A program made the position numbers and the translations under genes. Source: CAZKRU01 sp964555235 (lineage in GTDB: Bacteria; Verrucomicrobiota; Verrucomicrobiia; Methylacidiphilales; CAMAQI01). Taken from it: a stretch of 29,553 nt of DNA. Below the pieces are notes generated by a model that had not been told where the DNA came from, searched no databases, and saw only the letters and a program-made list of their open reading frames with translations. The DNA lies in contig CAZKRU010000053.1 of NCBI GenBank assembly GCA_964555235.1, positions 1 through 29,553 of the forward strand, written 5' to 3'. Positions 1 through 8,114 of this stretch are shown here, piece by piece (the first letter of the stretch is position 1; each line of letters begins with the position of its first letter).

Positions 1-108
1 GTTTCTTCAGAAAAATCCTTTACGAGTGGATGGTCTTTTTCTGTTTTGGAGACCAATGGGTCGAAATCGCGGCTTTCAAAACTCCGAGAGGCTGCTAGGA
101 CGGGAGTC

Positions 109-849
109 ATGGCTGCATCTGAGCGCGTTTTAGTGGTGATTCCTGCCCGGTATGGGTCGACTCGATTTCCAGGAAAGCCGTTGGTTTCTCTGAAAGGAAA
201 ACCGCTGATTCAATGGGTTTGGGAGGCGGTTGCCAAAAGCAAGCGTGCGACGGCGGCAGTAGTGGCGACGGACGATCTCCGAATTTTCAAGGCAGTCGAG
301 GCCTTTGGCGGAAAAGCCGTGATGACGCGGGTGGATCATATTTCCGGAACTGATCGGATGGCTGAGGTCGCTCGCAAGATCAAGGCGTCCATTTATGTGA
401 ATGTTCAGGGGGATGAGCCGCTCATTCCTCCCCGGGAAATCGACCGGCTGATTGAAGGGATGGGAAGGTCACCGATGGCGACTCTGGCGCACCGGATTGA
501 ATCCGAAGCGGAGTTTCAACGGCCCGATGTGGTCAAAGTGGTTTTGAATCGAGAAGGCGAGGCTCTCTATTTTTCCCGGGCGATGATCCCCTTTCCGAGA
601 AATCTGGATCGAAAGGCTTGGGGGGGGCGCTTGGGACCATTTCGGCATGTTGGAGTTTATGCTTTTCAAGCGGGAGCCTTGAGGCAGTTTGTGCGATGGC
701 CACAGGGGGCGCTGGAGCGGGTGGAGAGCCTGGAGCAGTTGAGAGCCCTTGAGAATGGAATGAAGATTCGCGTTTTGGAGACCCGATATCGGTGTTGGGG
801 GGTGGATACGCCCGCTGACTTACGACGAGTCGCCGCTCGCATGAAGTGA
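109..849 (+). CDS. kdsB: 3-deoxy-manno-octulosonate cytidylyltransferase (CMP-KDO synthetase)
   Basis: It activates KDO with CTP to give CMP-KDO, the donor for lipid A-core assembly, in the cytoplasm. Visible family motifs are the N-terminal nucleotide-binding signature IPARYGSTRFPGKPL, the VNVQGDEPLI block, LYFSRAMIPFPR, HVGVYAF and LEQLRALENG near the C-terminus. I place the start at the ATG at 109, which gives 246 aa, the usual KdsB length. The frame stays open upstream through a TTG at 46 to the window edge, but those residues match nothing in the family. It is first in a dense + strand cluster, 10 bases ahead of pyrG, which supplies its CTP. Function is confident; the start is fairly so. 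Confidence 0.95.
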   Translation: MAASERVLVVIPARYGSTRFPGKPLVSLKGKPLIQWVWEAVAKSKRATAAVVATDDLRIFKAVEAFGGKAVMTRVDHISGTDRMAEVARKIKASIYVNVQGDEPLIPPREIDRLIEGMGRSPMATLAHRIESEAEFQRPDVVKVVLNREGEALYFSRAMIPFPRNLDRKAWGGRLGPFRHVGVYAFQAGALRQFVRWPQGALERVESLEQLRALENGMKIRVLETRYRCWGVDTPADLRRVAARMK

Positions 850-859
850 AAGAGAGAGT

Positions 860-2470
860 ATGAAATATATTTTTGTAACGGGAGGAGTGGTTAGTTCACT
901 CGGCAAAGGGCTGACGGCCGCTTCATTGGGTACGCTGTTGGAGAGTCGCGGGCTGAAAGTGGTTCTTCAAAAGTTTGATCCGTATTTGAATGTGGATCCC
1001 GGGACGATGAGTCCCTACCAGCACGGAGAGGTTTATGTGCTGACGGATGGGGCGGAAACCGATTTGGATTTGGGGCATTATGAGCGATTTACTTCGGCCC
1101 GGTTGACGCGTCAGAACAACCTGACTTCCGGACAGATTTACGAAGCGGTCTTGGCGAAGGAGCGGCGCGGGGATTATCTCGGGAAAACGGTTCAGGTCAT
1201 TCCTCATGTCACGGACGAGATTAAAAACCGAATCCGGCAAGTGGCCCAAACGGCGAATTGTGATCTGGTGATTACGGAAATCGGTGGAACAACTGGCGAC
1301 ATTGAAGGTCTCCCGTTTTTGGAGGCGATTCGTCAATTTGCACTCGAGGTTGGTCCGGAGAATGTGATGTTCATTCACGTCACGCTGGTTCCGTTCATTA
1401 AAGCGGCGGGCGAATTGAAATCGAAACCGACCCAGCAGAGCGTGGCGAAATTGCGAGAGATCGGAATTCAACCGCATATTTTAGTGTGTCGTACCGAATA
1501 CCCTCTGGATCGTGATCTTCGGCATAAGCTTTCGATGTACTGCAATGTTCCGGTGGACGCGGTCATTGAGGAGCAGGATGTCTCCCATACGATCTACGAA
1601 CTTCCTCTGGTGTTGCAGCGCGAACGATTGGATGCGTTGGTTTGTAAATATCTCCGATTTGAGCTTCCCGTCGCCGACATGACGGCATGGCGTGGATTTG
1701 TTGATCGCGTGATTGCTCCGAAGCATCGGGTGAATATCGCGGTGGTCGGGAAATATATTGAGCATCAGGATGCCTACAAAAGTATTTATGAGGCCTTAAC
1801 CCATGCGGGTGCTGCGGCGGATACGGGGGTTGAGATTTTTCGAGTGGATTCGGAGGATATTGAGAGTGAAGGAGCGGACAAGTTTTTGGCAGGAGTGGAT
1901 GGAGTTCTGGTTCCGGGGGGATTTGGAGTTCGTGGGGTTGAAGGGAAAATTTATACGGCGCAATTTGCGCGCGAAAAGAAGGTTCCCTACCTCGGACTTT
2001 GTCTCGGAATGCAAATTGCCGTGGTTGAATTTGCGAGGAATGTGCTGAAGTTGGAGAAGGCTCACAGTACCGAATTTGATCCCAATACGGCTTATCCGGT
2101 GATTTCCCTTTTGGATGAACAAAAAGAGGTCAAACAGAAGGGCGCTTCCATGCGCTTGGGTAATTATCCGTGTGTGTTGCGTGCGGGAACGAAAGCGTAT
2201 GTGGCTTACGGATCGGTCGCCGAAGTGGAAGAACGTCACCGGCATCGTTACGAATTCAATGAAGCGTATCGCGCTCAAGTCGAAGAGAAGGGGTTGATTA
2301 TTGCGGGGGTTTCACGCGATGAAAATCTTCCGGAATTAGTCGAACTTCAAGATCATCCATGGTATGTCGCCTGTCAGTATCATCCTGAATTTCAATCGAA
2401 GCCGAACCAGCCGCACCCGCTTTTCCTTGGATTTGTGAAAGCGGCTTTGGAGATTTCCCAGCGTGGCTAA
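860..2470 (+). CDS. pyrG: CTP synthase (glutamine-hydrolysing)
   Basis: It converts UTP to CTP using ATP and ammonia from glutamine. The 536 aa protein is full length (about 545 aa in E. coli). The synthetase domain opens with VTGGVVSSLGKG. The C-terminal class I glutamine amidotransferase domain carries the nucleophile Cys381 in YLGLCLGMQ, and His508 and Glu510 in YHPEF. An AG-rich stretch (AAAGAGAGAG) just before ATG 860 may act as a ribosome site. Its last 8 bases overlap the kdsA start, which suggests translational coupling. Its place between the two KDO genes makes sense because CMP-KDO synthesis consumes CTP. Confidence 0.97.
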   Translation: MKYIFVTGGVVSSLGKGLTAASLGTLLESRGLKVVLQKFDPYLNVDPGTMSPYQHGEVYVLTDGAETDLDLGHYERFTSARLTRQNNLTSGQIYEAVLAKERRGDYLGKTVQVIPHVTDEIKNRIRQVAQTANCDLVITEIGGTTGDIEGLPFLEAIRQFALEVGPENVMFIHVTLVPFIKAAGELKSKPTQQSVAKLREIGIQPHILVCRTEYPLDRDLRHKLSMYCNVPVDAVIEEQDVSHTIYELPLVLQRERLDALVCKYLRFELPVADMTAWRGFVDRVIAPKHRVNIAVVGKYIEHQDAYKSIYEALTHAGAAADTGVEIFRVDSEDIESEGADKFLAGVDGVLVPGGFGVRGVEGKIYTAQFAREKKVPYLGLCLGMQIAVVEFARNVLKLEKAHSTEFDPNTAYPVISLLDEQKEVKQKGASMRLGNYPCVLRAGTKAYVAYGSVAEVEERHRHRYEFNEAYRAQVEEKGLIIAGVSRDENLPELVELQDHPWYVACQYHPEFQSKPNQPHPLFLGFVKAALEISQRG

Positions 2471-3245
2471 ACCGTTCTTTCTGGTGGCGGGGCCCTGTGT
2501 TCTGGAGAGCGAAGCACTCGCATTTCAGGTGGCTCGCACCATGAAAGAAATTACGGGGCGGCTCGGGATTCCGTTCACGTTCAAGGCCTCGTACGACAAG
2601 GCGAATCGGACTTCGGTGAATTCATTTCGCGGCCTTGGGGTGGAAGAAGGGTTGGCGCTGCTCGCAAAGGTTGGCAAGGAAGTCGGGGTTCCGGTCTTGA
2701 CGGATATTCATGAAGTTTCACAAGTTCCTGCGGCTGCTGCGGCCGTGAATGTCCTGCAGGTTCCAGCCTTTCTTTGTCGTCAGACGGATCTTTTGGTGGC
2801 GGCGGCGCAGAGCGGTCGAACGATTCATGTGAAGAAGGGACAATTTCTGGCTCCGGAAGATATGAATGCGGTGGCGGAGAAATTGAAGAGTTCAGGGTGT
2901 ACCGACTATTATTTTACTGAGCGCGGAACGACCTTTGGTTATCACAATTTGGTCGTGGATATGAGAGGGTTGGCACAAATGAAGGCGGCCGGGCATCGCG
3001 TGATTTTTGATGCGACGCATTCGGTGCAACGTCCGGGAGGATTGGGAAACGCGACGGGCGGGGATCGGACGATGGCTCCGGTTTTGGCGCGAGCGGCGGT
3101 GGCGGTCGGGGTTGAGGGACTTTTTATTGAAACGCATCCGGATCCGGAGCGGGCACTTTCGGATGGACCGAATATGATTCCGCTTGCCGAGATGGAGGGG
3201 CTTTTGGGTAAGCTACTGAAGATACATGAAGCGACTGGCGAATAA
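2463..3245 (+). CDS. kdsA: 3-deoxy-8-phosphooctulonate synthase (KDO-8-phosphate synthase)
   Basis: It condenses phosphoenolpyruvate with arabinose 5-phosphate to KDO-8-phosphate. The 260 aa protein has the family blocks AGPCVLES, FKASYDKANRTS, LTDIHE, VPAFLCRQTDLL, KKGQFLAPEDM, GTTFGYHNLVVDMRG, DATHSVQRPGG and FIETHPDPERALSDGPN. Cys12 in GPCVLES marks the metal-dependent class, as in Aquifex; the E. coli type has Asn there. It starts at GTG 2463 inside the end of pyrG, an 8-base overlap. The 3' end overlaps the next gene by 20 bases. No clear Shine-Dalgarno sequence precedes the GTG, so coupling from pyrG is likely. Confidence 0.96.
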   Translation: MAKPFFLVAGPCVLESEALAFQVARTMKEITGRLGIPFTFKASYDKANRTSVNSFRGLGVEEGLALLAKVGKEVGVPVLTDIHEVSQVPAAAAAVNVLQVPAFLCRQTDLLVAAAQSGRTIHVKKGQFLAPEDMNAVAEKLKSSGCTDYYFTERGTTFGYHNLVVDMRGLAQMKAAGHRVIFDATHSVQRPGGLGNATGGDRTMAPVLARAAVAVGVEGLFIETHPDPERALSDGPNMIPLAEMEGLLGKLLKIHEATGE

Positions 3246-3714
3246 ATTTATTTGGATCGTCTTTCTGGTGGCGCCTTTGGCAATTGCCCAGGTCGCGACA
3301 CAGGTCGGCTCCGTCGTGAAAGGATTTACCCTTCCCCAGCACAATGAGGCGGGGGAACTCGAAGCGCGAATTTCCGGAGATGAAGCGACAACCGTCAGTC
3401 CTAATCGAACGGTGATCCGATCTTTGAAATTGGAACTTTATGAGGGGGGGAAATCGGTGACAACGATTCTTTCGCCTAAATGCGATTTCTGGTTTTTGCA
3501 GGGACGTCTGAATACCCGGGATGGTGTCACAATTCAGCGATCGGAATTTGAAATTACGGCACAAACGATGGAGTGGGAATTTAAGGAAAAAAAAGGGACG
3601 CTGCAAAAGGATGTTCGCGTCGTAATCCGGAATATGGATCTCGGAAGCGCGGCGGTGGCTCCTGTGAAGGAAACGCCGAAGGCCGATGAGGCTCCCCAAT
3701 TGGAGACAAAATGA
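3226..3714 (+). CDS. lptC: LptC-like LPS export protein
   Basis: This is a 162 aa protein with an N-terminal membrane anchor or signal (FIWIVFLVAPLAIA, about residues 8-21) and then a periplasmic beta-rich domain. The pattern of acidic GDEATTVSPN, SLKLELYEGG and LNTRDGVTIQRSEFEI is that of the LptC/OstA-like fold, in which LptC passes LPS from the LptBFG extractor to LptA. Primary sequence is weakly conserved in this family, so the call rests strongly on position: it lies between kdsA and lptA-lptB, as in other PVC bacteria. It overlaps kdsA by 20 bases and lptA by the 4-base ATGA. The C-terminus is a loose acidic tail. Confidence 0.8.
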   Translation: MKRLANKFIWIVFLVAPLAIAQVATQVGSVVKGFTLPQHNEAGELEARISGDEATTVSPNRTVIRSLKLELYEGGKSVTTILSPKCDFWFLQGRLNTRDGVTIQRSEFEITAQTMEWEFKEKKGTLQKDVRVVIRNMDLGSAAVAPVKETPKADEAPQLETK

Positions 3715-4199
3715 AGAGATGGAATCAAATCTGTGGATGGGTCATGGGATTAAGTGTCGCCTGTTTAATGGCGGCGGATCCGACTCCGGAAACCAAGGCG
3801 AATCAAACCGTGGTGACCTCCGAACAATTCCGGCTCGATATGGGGAAGCGCCAGGGAGTCTTTAGCGGAAACGTGCTGGTCTCTTCACCAAACTTCAAAA
3901 TGAAGTCGCCGGAAATGACCGTCTCGTTCGGTGAGACGGATAATCGCATCGAGAAGTTGGTCGCCAAGGGCGGAGTGGAGATCGAACAGCCCGATCGGAC
4001 CGCGAAGGCGAATCAGGTCGATTATGTCGTTTCGGAGGATAAAATTGTTTTATCGGGGAGTCCGGAAGTCCTTCAGGGAAAGAACAAGATCACGGGAACG
4101 ACGATCACTATTTATCGAAAAGACAACCGGATGGATATCGATGGACGAAGCCGGGTCTTGATTTATGACGATCTGACTTCAAAAAAATCTGACAAATGA
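3711..4199 (+). CDS. lptA: LptA-like periplasmic LPS-bridge protein (OstA domain)
   Basis: The 162 aa protein begins with a probable Sec signal (hydrophobic residues about 8-21, with a likely cleavage after MAA). An OstA/LptA beta-jellyroll region follows: SEQFRLDMGKRQGVFSGNV, MTVSFGETDNRIEKLVAKGG, AKANQVDYVVSEDKIVLSG and ITIYRKDNRMDIDGRSRV. LptA polymerises into the bridge that carries LPS across the periplasm. It overlaps lptC at its start and lptB at its end, both by the 4-base ATGA, which argues for stoichiometric co-translation. The partners LptF, LptG and LptD are not in the window. Confidence 0.87.
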   Translation: MKRWNQICGWVMGLSVACLMAADPTPETKANQTVVTSEQFRLDMGKRQGVFSGNVLVSSPNFKMKSPEMTVSFGETDNRIEKLVAKGGVEIEQPDRTAKANQVDYVVSEDKIVLSGSPEVLQGKNKITGTTITIYRKDNRMDIDGRSRVLIYDDLTSKKSDK

Positions 4200-4924
4200 G
4201 TGGAGAACTGCTCCGGGCCCGTGGGTTGGCGAAGGAATACGGAGAACGCCGCGTGGTGAACGGGGTGGATCTCGAGGTTTCGCCTGGAGAGATTGTCGGA
4301 TTGCTCGGTCCCAATGGGGCGGGAAAGACGACGAGCTTTTATATGATCGTTGGCATTGTGCCGCCGACGGAAGGGCAGATCGAGTTTCAAGGGGTGGATG
4401 TCACGGAGATGCCGATGTACCGTCGGGCGCGTTTGGGAATCGGTTATTTGCCGCAGGAAGAATCAATTTTTCGGAAGATGACCGTGGAGCAGAATCTCAT
4501 GGCGATTTTTGAGATGCTCGATTTGTCAGACGAAGAGCGTGCGTCGCGGTGTGAGGATTTAATTTTGGATTTTGGACTGAGAGAGGTTCGTGATGCGGTG
4601 GCGATGACGCTTTCCGGCGGCGAAAAGCGGCGTCTCACCATTGCGCGAGCTTTGGTGACCATGCCATCGATGCTCTTGTTGGATGAGCCTTTTAGCGGAG
4701 TCGATCCGCTCGCGGTTTATGATATTCAGCAGATCATTCTGATGTTGCGAGAACGTGGTTTGGGGATTTTGATTACGGATCACAATGTTCGTGAAACACT
4801 GAGAGTGGTTGATCGGGCGTACATTATTTGCGAAGGAAAAGTCGAGTGTGCCGGAAGTAGTGATTTTTTAATTAATGACCCCCGCGCCAAAGAGCTTTAT
4901 CTTGGGCCGCGGTTTAGCATGTAA
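4196..4924 (+). CDS. lptB: LPS export ABC transporter ATP-binding protein
   Basis: This is the cytoplasmic ATPase of the LptB2FG complex that extracts LPS from the inner membrane. The 242 aa protein is the normal length. Walker A is GPNGAGKTT (38-46), the ABC signature LSGGEKRR (139-146), Walker B LLLDEP (near 160-165) and the switch His196 in ITDHNV. The Q-loop region YLPQEESIF is typical of LptB. It overlaps lptA by ATGA. Its TAA stop at 4922-4924 coincides with the left tip of a long imperfect palindrome, and no other gene follows on this strand before 6254, so it is probably the last gene of the kdsB-lptB operon. Confidence 0.97.
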   Translation: MSGELLRARGLAKEYGERRVVNGVDLEVSPGEIVGLLGPNGAGKTTSFYMIVGIVPPTEGQIEFQGVDVTEMPMYRRARLGIGYLPQEESIFRKMTVEQNLMAIFEMLDLSDEERASRCEDLILDFGLREVRDAVAMTLSGGEKRRLTIARALVTMPSMLLLDEPFSGVDPLAVYDIQQIILMLRERGLGILITDHNVRETLRVVDRAYIICEGKVECAGSSDFLINDPRAKELYLGPRFSM

Positions 4925-5060
4925 TACCATCCTTGCTTCAAAAGTAGCTTTTTCAAATTTTAACCGCAACGACGCAAAGGCTCCAACTTCGAGTATTTTG
5001 AGGCTTAGAGGTTAAACGGATCCGATCTGCATGGGTCTACTTTTGGTGAAAGGACGGTAT
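4924..5060. repeat. 137-bp imperfect palindromic element with 24-bp terminal inverted repeats
   Basis: The outer arms 4924-4947 and 5037-5060 match in 20 of 24 positions when one is reverse-complemented; the inner 8 bases (AAAAGTAG / CTACTTTT) and the tip ATACC are exact. Inside lies a second inverted pair, TTTAACC near 4960 and GGTTAAA near 5010, plus an AACCGCAACGACGCAAAGG segment like the dispersed repeat at 9576-9602. The element fills the gap between convergent lptB and the polyprenyl synthase. It could be a small non-autonomous mobile element, a bidirectional terminator, or both. Confidence 0.7.
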
Positions 5061-5073
5061 AACGGGATATCGT

Positions 5074-6138
5074 TCAGGCTTTTAAAGCCTGATTCCGAAC
5101 GAGGTCAATGGCTTCACGAAGACCGGCCTGTTGCTCAGAGGTGAGAGAAGAGTTTTTTAATGCGGTGGCGGAATCGTTAAAAGCTTTTTCCATTTGAGCT
5201 TCCAGTGTTTGTGGGGCTCCGCTCAGCTCGATGAGGGCGCGCAATTTTCTAACGGCGGAAGGTTGATCAATTTGATCCAAACACATTTGAAGAAAAGATT
5301 GATTGAGGGGATTCAGTTGATGATAGGCGGCGTGGAGAAGGAGTGTTTTTTTGGCATCGAGAAGATCGGTGGAAAGCTCGGGTCCCTGACGAAATTCCTG
5401 AAGGTCATTGAGAATCTGGAAGGCGAGCCCGAGGGGGTCGCAAACTCGCGAGAGGTCTTCGGTGATGTTGGGGCCCGCTTCCGCAAGGAGCGCTCCCATG
5501 ACGAGTGGGGCTTCGAAAGTGTAACGCGTGGTTTTGAGGGTGTACATCCGCGCGATTTCAGATTCACCAACTTCTTTGATGGAGCGTGCGCCCAAGAGGA
5601 TGTCGTAAAGTTCGCCCACTCCGGTTTCGGTGACATAGCGCTGAAAGCGTTGGAGGACTCCATCGCGAATGGAATGAGGAAAATCCGTCGTGAGGAGCGC
5701 TTCAACGGCGAGTGAAAAGAGAATATCCCCGGTGACCATCGCCAGGCTGCGGCCGGTGCGGGCTCGCTCCGTGGTGGCGGTGAGATGTCGCTCCATCTTT
5801 TGGTGTAAGGTGGGGAGGCCGCGGCGTTGAACGGATTCATCAATAATGTCGTCGTGAATCAAAATAAAAGCGTGAAGAAGTTCCAGGGAGAGTGCCGCGC
5901 GAAGAAGTGAAGGGTTTTCAAAAGAACGGGTTCCTCCAAAGACACGATAGGAGAGGAGAAAGAGGAGGGGGCGGATTCGTTTTCCGCGACGCAATGCGAA
6001 TTCGGAAAGATCATCGTAGAGGGGGCGAAGGAGGGGGCTGTCGGCAAGGCGGGCGCGGTGTTCTTCAATAAAAGAGCCCAGGGCGGCTTCTAGATGCGGG
6101 GTCACCTGGGTAATTTCAGTGCGGAGAGGGTCCGTCAT
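5074..6138 (-). CDS. Polyprenyl diphosphate synthase family protein, second Asp motif altered
   Basis: This 354 aa all-alpha prenyltransferase would extend allylic diphosphates with isopentenyl diphosphate. It has GKRIRP (52-57), the first aspartate-rich motif DDIID (96-100) with the following RRG, LKTT (201-204), and DAKKTLLLHAA in the C-terminal half. The second motif, usually DDxxD, reads NDLQE (244-248), so its first and last aspartates are Asn and Glu. The chain length of the product cannot be told. It lies on the reverse strand between the lptB end and msbA, and is divergent from msbA. No Shine-Dalgarno sequence is visible before the ATG at 6138. It may be an active variant or a non-catalytic partner. 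Confidence 0.88.
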   Translation of the reverse strand: MTDPLRTEITQVTPHLEAALGSFIEEHRARLADSPLLRPLYDDLSEFALRRGKRIRPLLFLLSYRVFGGTRSFENPSLLRAALSLELLHAFILIHDDIIDESVQRRGLPTLHQKMERHLTATTERARTGRSLAMVTGDILFSLAVEALLTTDFPHSIRDGVLQRFQRYVTETGVGELYDILLGARSIKEVGESEIARMYTLKTTRYTFEAPLVMGALLAEAGPNITEDLSRVCDPLGLAFQILNDLQEFRQGPELSTDLLDAKKTLLLHAAYHQLNPLNQSFLQMCLDQIDQPSAVRKLRALIELSGAPQTLEAQMEKAFNDSATALKNSSLTSEQQAGLREAIDLVRNQALKA

Positions 6139-6218
6139 GCGGAGGAAACGCTAAAGGATTCGGAGGGAAAAGGCAAATGGGGAAATCCTCGCGGACAGGG
6201 AATGATCTGCCATCGGAC

Positions 6219-6246
6219 TTGTCATCGCTCGAGGGGTTGCTAACTT
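6219..6246 (+). promoter_or_regulatory. Possible sigma-70-type promoter for msbA
   Basis: TTGTCA (6219-6224) is separated by 16 bases from TAACTT (6241-6246), in the 115-base gap between the divergent polyprenyl synthase and msbA. The -10 box is weak. If it is real, the transcript would begin within a base or two of the GTG start at 6254. Confidence 0.3.
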
Positions 6247-6253
6247 TCGCGTT

Positions 6254-8110
6254 GTGAATTTGACTGTTTTTGTTCTGAAGCATGTGGCGCCTTTTGCGAA
6301 GCGTTATTGGCGGCGTTTTGCGTTGGGACTGGTTTTGTCGATTTTGTTCGGGCTGACGCATGGAGCGATTTTGTGGGGAATCCAGACGGTTTTTCATCGC
6401 GTAGAGCAGGGGACTTCGTCCGAAGCGGCCTCTGCGATTAAGGCGGTGGGTGGGTTTGGGGTTTCACTTCCCATTGAGTTAATTCGGTCCGAAGTAGAGG
6501 TGGCTCTGGATGCATGGCTGCCGCTGCGGGGAAGGCCTTTGGATGCAAGGCAAGTGATTGGAGGGATCGGCTTTTTGGCGTTTTTTGCACTGCTTCGCGG
6601 GGTTCTTGGTTATTTTGGGACCTATTGTTTCACGTGGGCGAGTGAGCGGGTCATCAACGACTTGAAGTCGGATGCGCTCGTCAAACTGAATACGCTTTCA
6701 TTGGACTATTTTAATCGCTCGCGGTTGGGAGATTTGCTGACTCGAATTACGCAGGATACCGCGATGGTGCAGCGGATGTTGAGCTTGGGAATTGGAGATT
6801 TGATCAAGGAGCCGGTGACGATTGTGACGATTTTGGTGATGCTCTTTCTGGCAGATTGGAAGCTGACTTTATTGGCAATGTTTTTTCTTCCATTATGTGC
6901 GCTTCCGATTGCGATTCTCGGGAGGAAAGTGCGGAAGCATTCCAAGCAGGGATGGGAAATTGGAATTTTGCAATCGAGCGTATTAATTGAAACGCTCTCT
7001 AATATTCGTGTGACCAAGGCTTTTGGTCTGGAGCGGCTTCAAGAAGAAGAGTTTCGAGATTACGCGCGGCGTGGGCTCTCTCATAGTTTTCGGACACTCC
7101 GGGCAAAGGAGATGACGAATCCCATTGTGGAGACGATTTCCATGATCAGTGTTGGATGCGTGATTCTTTATGTGGTTCATACGAATCGGACGGTGGCGGA
7201 TTTACTCTCGTTTTTGGCAGGTTTAGTTTTTCTGAGTAATCCGATTAAAAAAATGGCAGGGATTGGGTTGATGGTTCAGCAGACGAGGGTTGCCTTGGAG
7301 CGGCTTCGAGATTTTTACATGGAAGAGCCGAGTGTGAAGAATCGTCCCAACGCAAAACCGATGCGACCGTTCCAGGAAGGAATTGAATTTCGCAAGGTCG
7401 GATTTCGCTACAGTCCTGAGACGGAGTGGGTGCTTCGGGATGTTAACTTTCGACTGGCGCGGGGCGAATGGATGGGGCTTGCTGGAGAGAGTGGAAGCGG
7501 GAAGAGCACGCTGGTGAATTTGCTCTTTCGGTTTTACGAGGTGACAGAGGGAGAAATTCTGGTCGATGGGGTGGATATTCGGGAGATGGATCTCGCTTCG
7601 CTCCGAGCTTCCATGGCGTTGGTGAGTCAGGAGACGATGCTTTTCAATCGTCCGGTGGCCGAGAATATCGCTTTTGGAAAGCTGGGGGCGGGACGTGCGG
7701 AGGTGGAGCAGGCGGCGCGTCTGGCGCATGCGATTGATTTTATTCGGGCATTGCCGAACGGATTTGATACGGATATCGGAGAGCGCGGGGTTCGACTCTC
7801 CGGAGGACAACGGCAGCGGATTACGATCGCACGGGCTTTTGTGAGGAATGCTCCGATTTTGGCATTGGACGAAGCGACGGCCAGTTTGGATTCGGAATCG
7901 GAAGCCGAGGTTCAGGCTGCGCTCGAAATGCTTTCGCGAAATCGAACGGTCCTGTGTGTGGCGCACCGACTTTCGACCTTATCGAATATGAGTCAGATCC
8001 TGGTCTTCTCGAAGGGGATTGTTGTGGAGCGGGGATCGTTTCGTGAATTGCTTTCGGCGAAGGGAAGTTTTTCGGAGATGGCGAGACGTCAGGGAATTCT
8101 GAGCGCTTGA
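6254..8110 (+). CDS. msbA: MsbA-type lipid A / lipid-linked glycan ABC exporter
   Basis: This is a half-transporter of 618 aa that, as a dimer, flips lipid A-core across the inner membrane. The N-terminal half (about 1-340) holds the transmembrane helices, with the coupling-helix region and TLSLDYFNRSRLGDLLTRI typical of the family. The nucleotide-binding domain has Walker A GESGSGKST (411-419), signature LSGGQ (515-519), Walker B with Asp539-Glu540 in ALDEAT, and the switch His571 in AHRLST. Translation starts at GTG 6254 with no Shine-Dalgarno sequence. The next gene, a heptosyltransferase homologue, begins 5 bases after the stop, which supports an LPS role over drug export. Confidence 0.9.
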   Translation: MNLTVFVLKHVAPFAKRYWRRFALGLVLSILFGLTHGAILWGIQTVFHRVEQGTSSEAASAIKAVGGFGVSLPIELIRSEVEVALDAWLPLRGRPLDARQVIGGIGFLAFFALLRGVLGYFGTYCFTWASERVINDLKSDALVKLNTLSLDYFNRSRLGDLLTRITQDTAMVQRMLSLGIGDLIKEPVTIVTILVMLFLADWKLTLLAMFFLPLCALPIAILGRKVRKHSKQGWEIGILQSSVLIETLSNIRVTKAFGLERLQEEEFRDYARRGLSHSFRTLRAKEMTNPIVETISMISVGCVILYVVHTNRTVADLLSFLAGLVFLSNPIKKMAGIGLMVQQTRVALERLRDFYMEEPSVKNRPNAKPMRPFQEGIEFRKVGFRYSPETEWVLRDVNFRLARGEWMGLAGESGSGKSTLVNLLFRFYEVTEGEILVDGVDIREMDLASLRASMALVSQETMLFNRPVAENIAFGKLGAGRAEVEQAARLAHAIDFIRALPNGFDTDIGERGVRLSGGQRQRITIARAFVRNAPILALDEATASLDSESEAEVQAALEMLSRNRTVLCVAHRLSTLSNMSQILVFSKGIVVERGSFRELLSAKGSFSEMARRQGILSA

Positions 8111-8114
8111 GATC

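Noticed and set aside
5075..5091. Perfect palindrome CAGGCTTTTAAAGCCTG as a terminator
   Set aside because: It lies in the last codons of the polyprenyl synthase, has a one-base centre, and no T tract follows in either direction.
5194..5715. Forward open frame of 173 codons within the polyprenyl synthase
   Set aside because: It is the antisense shadow of a gene with intact family motifs; no motif or ribosome site of its own.
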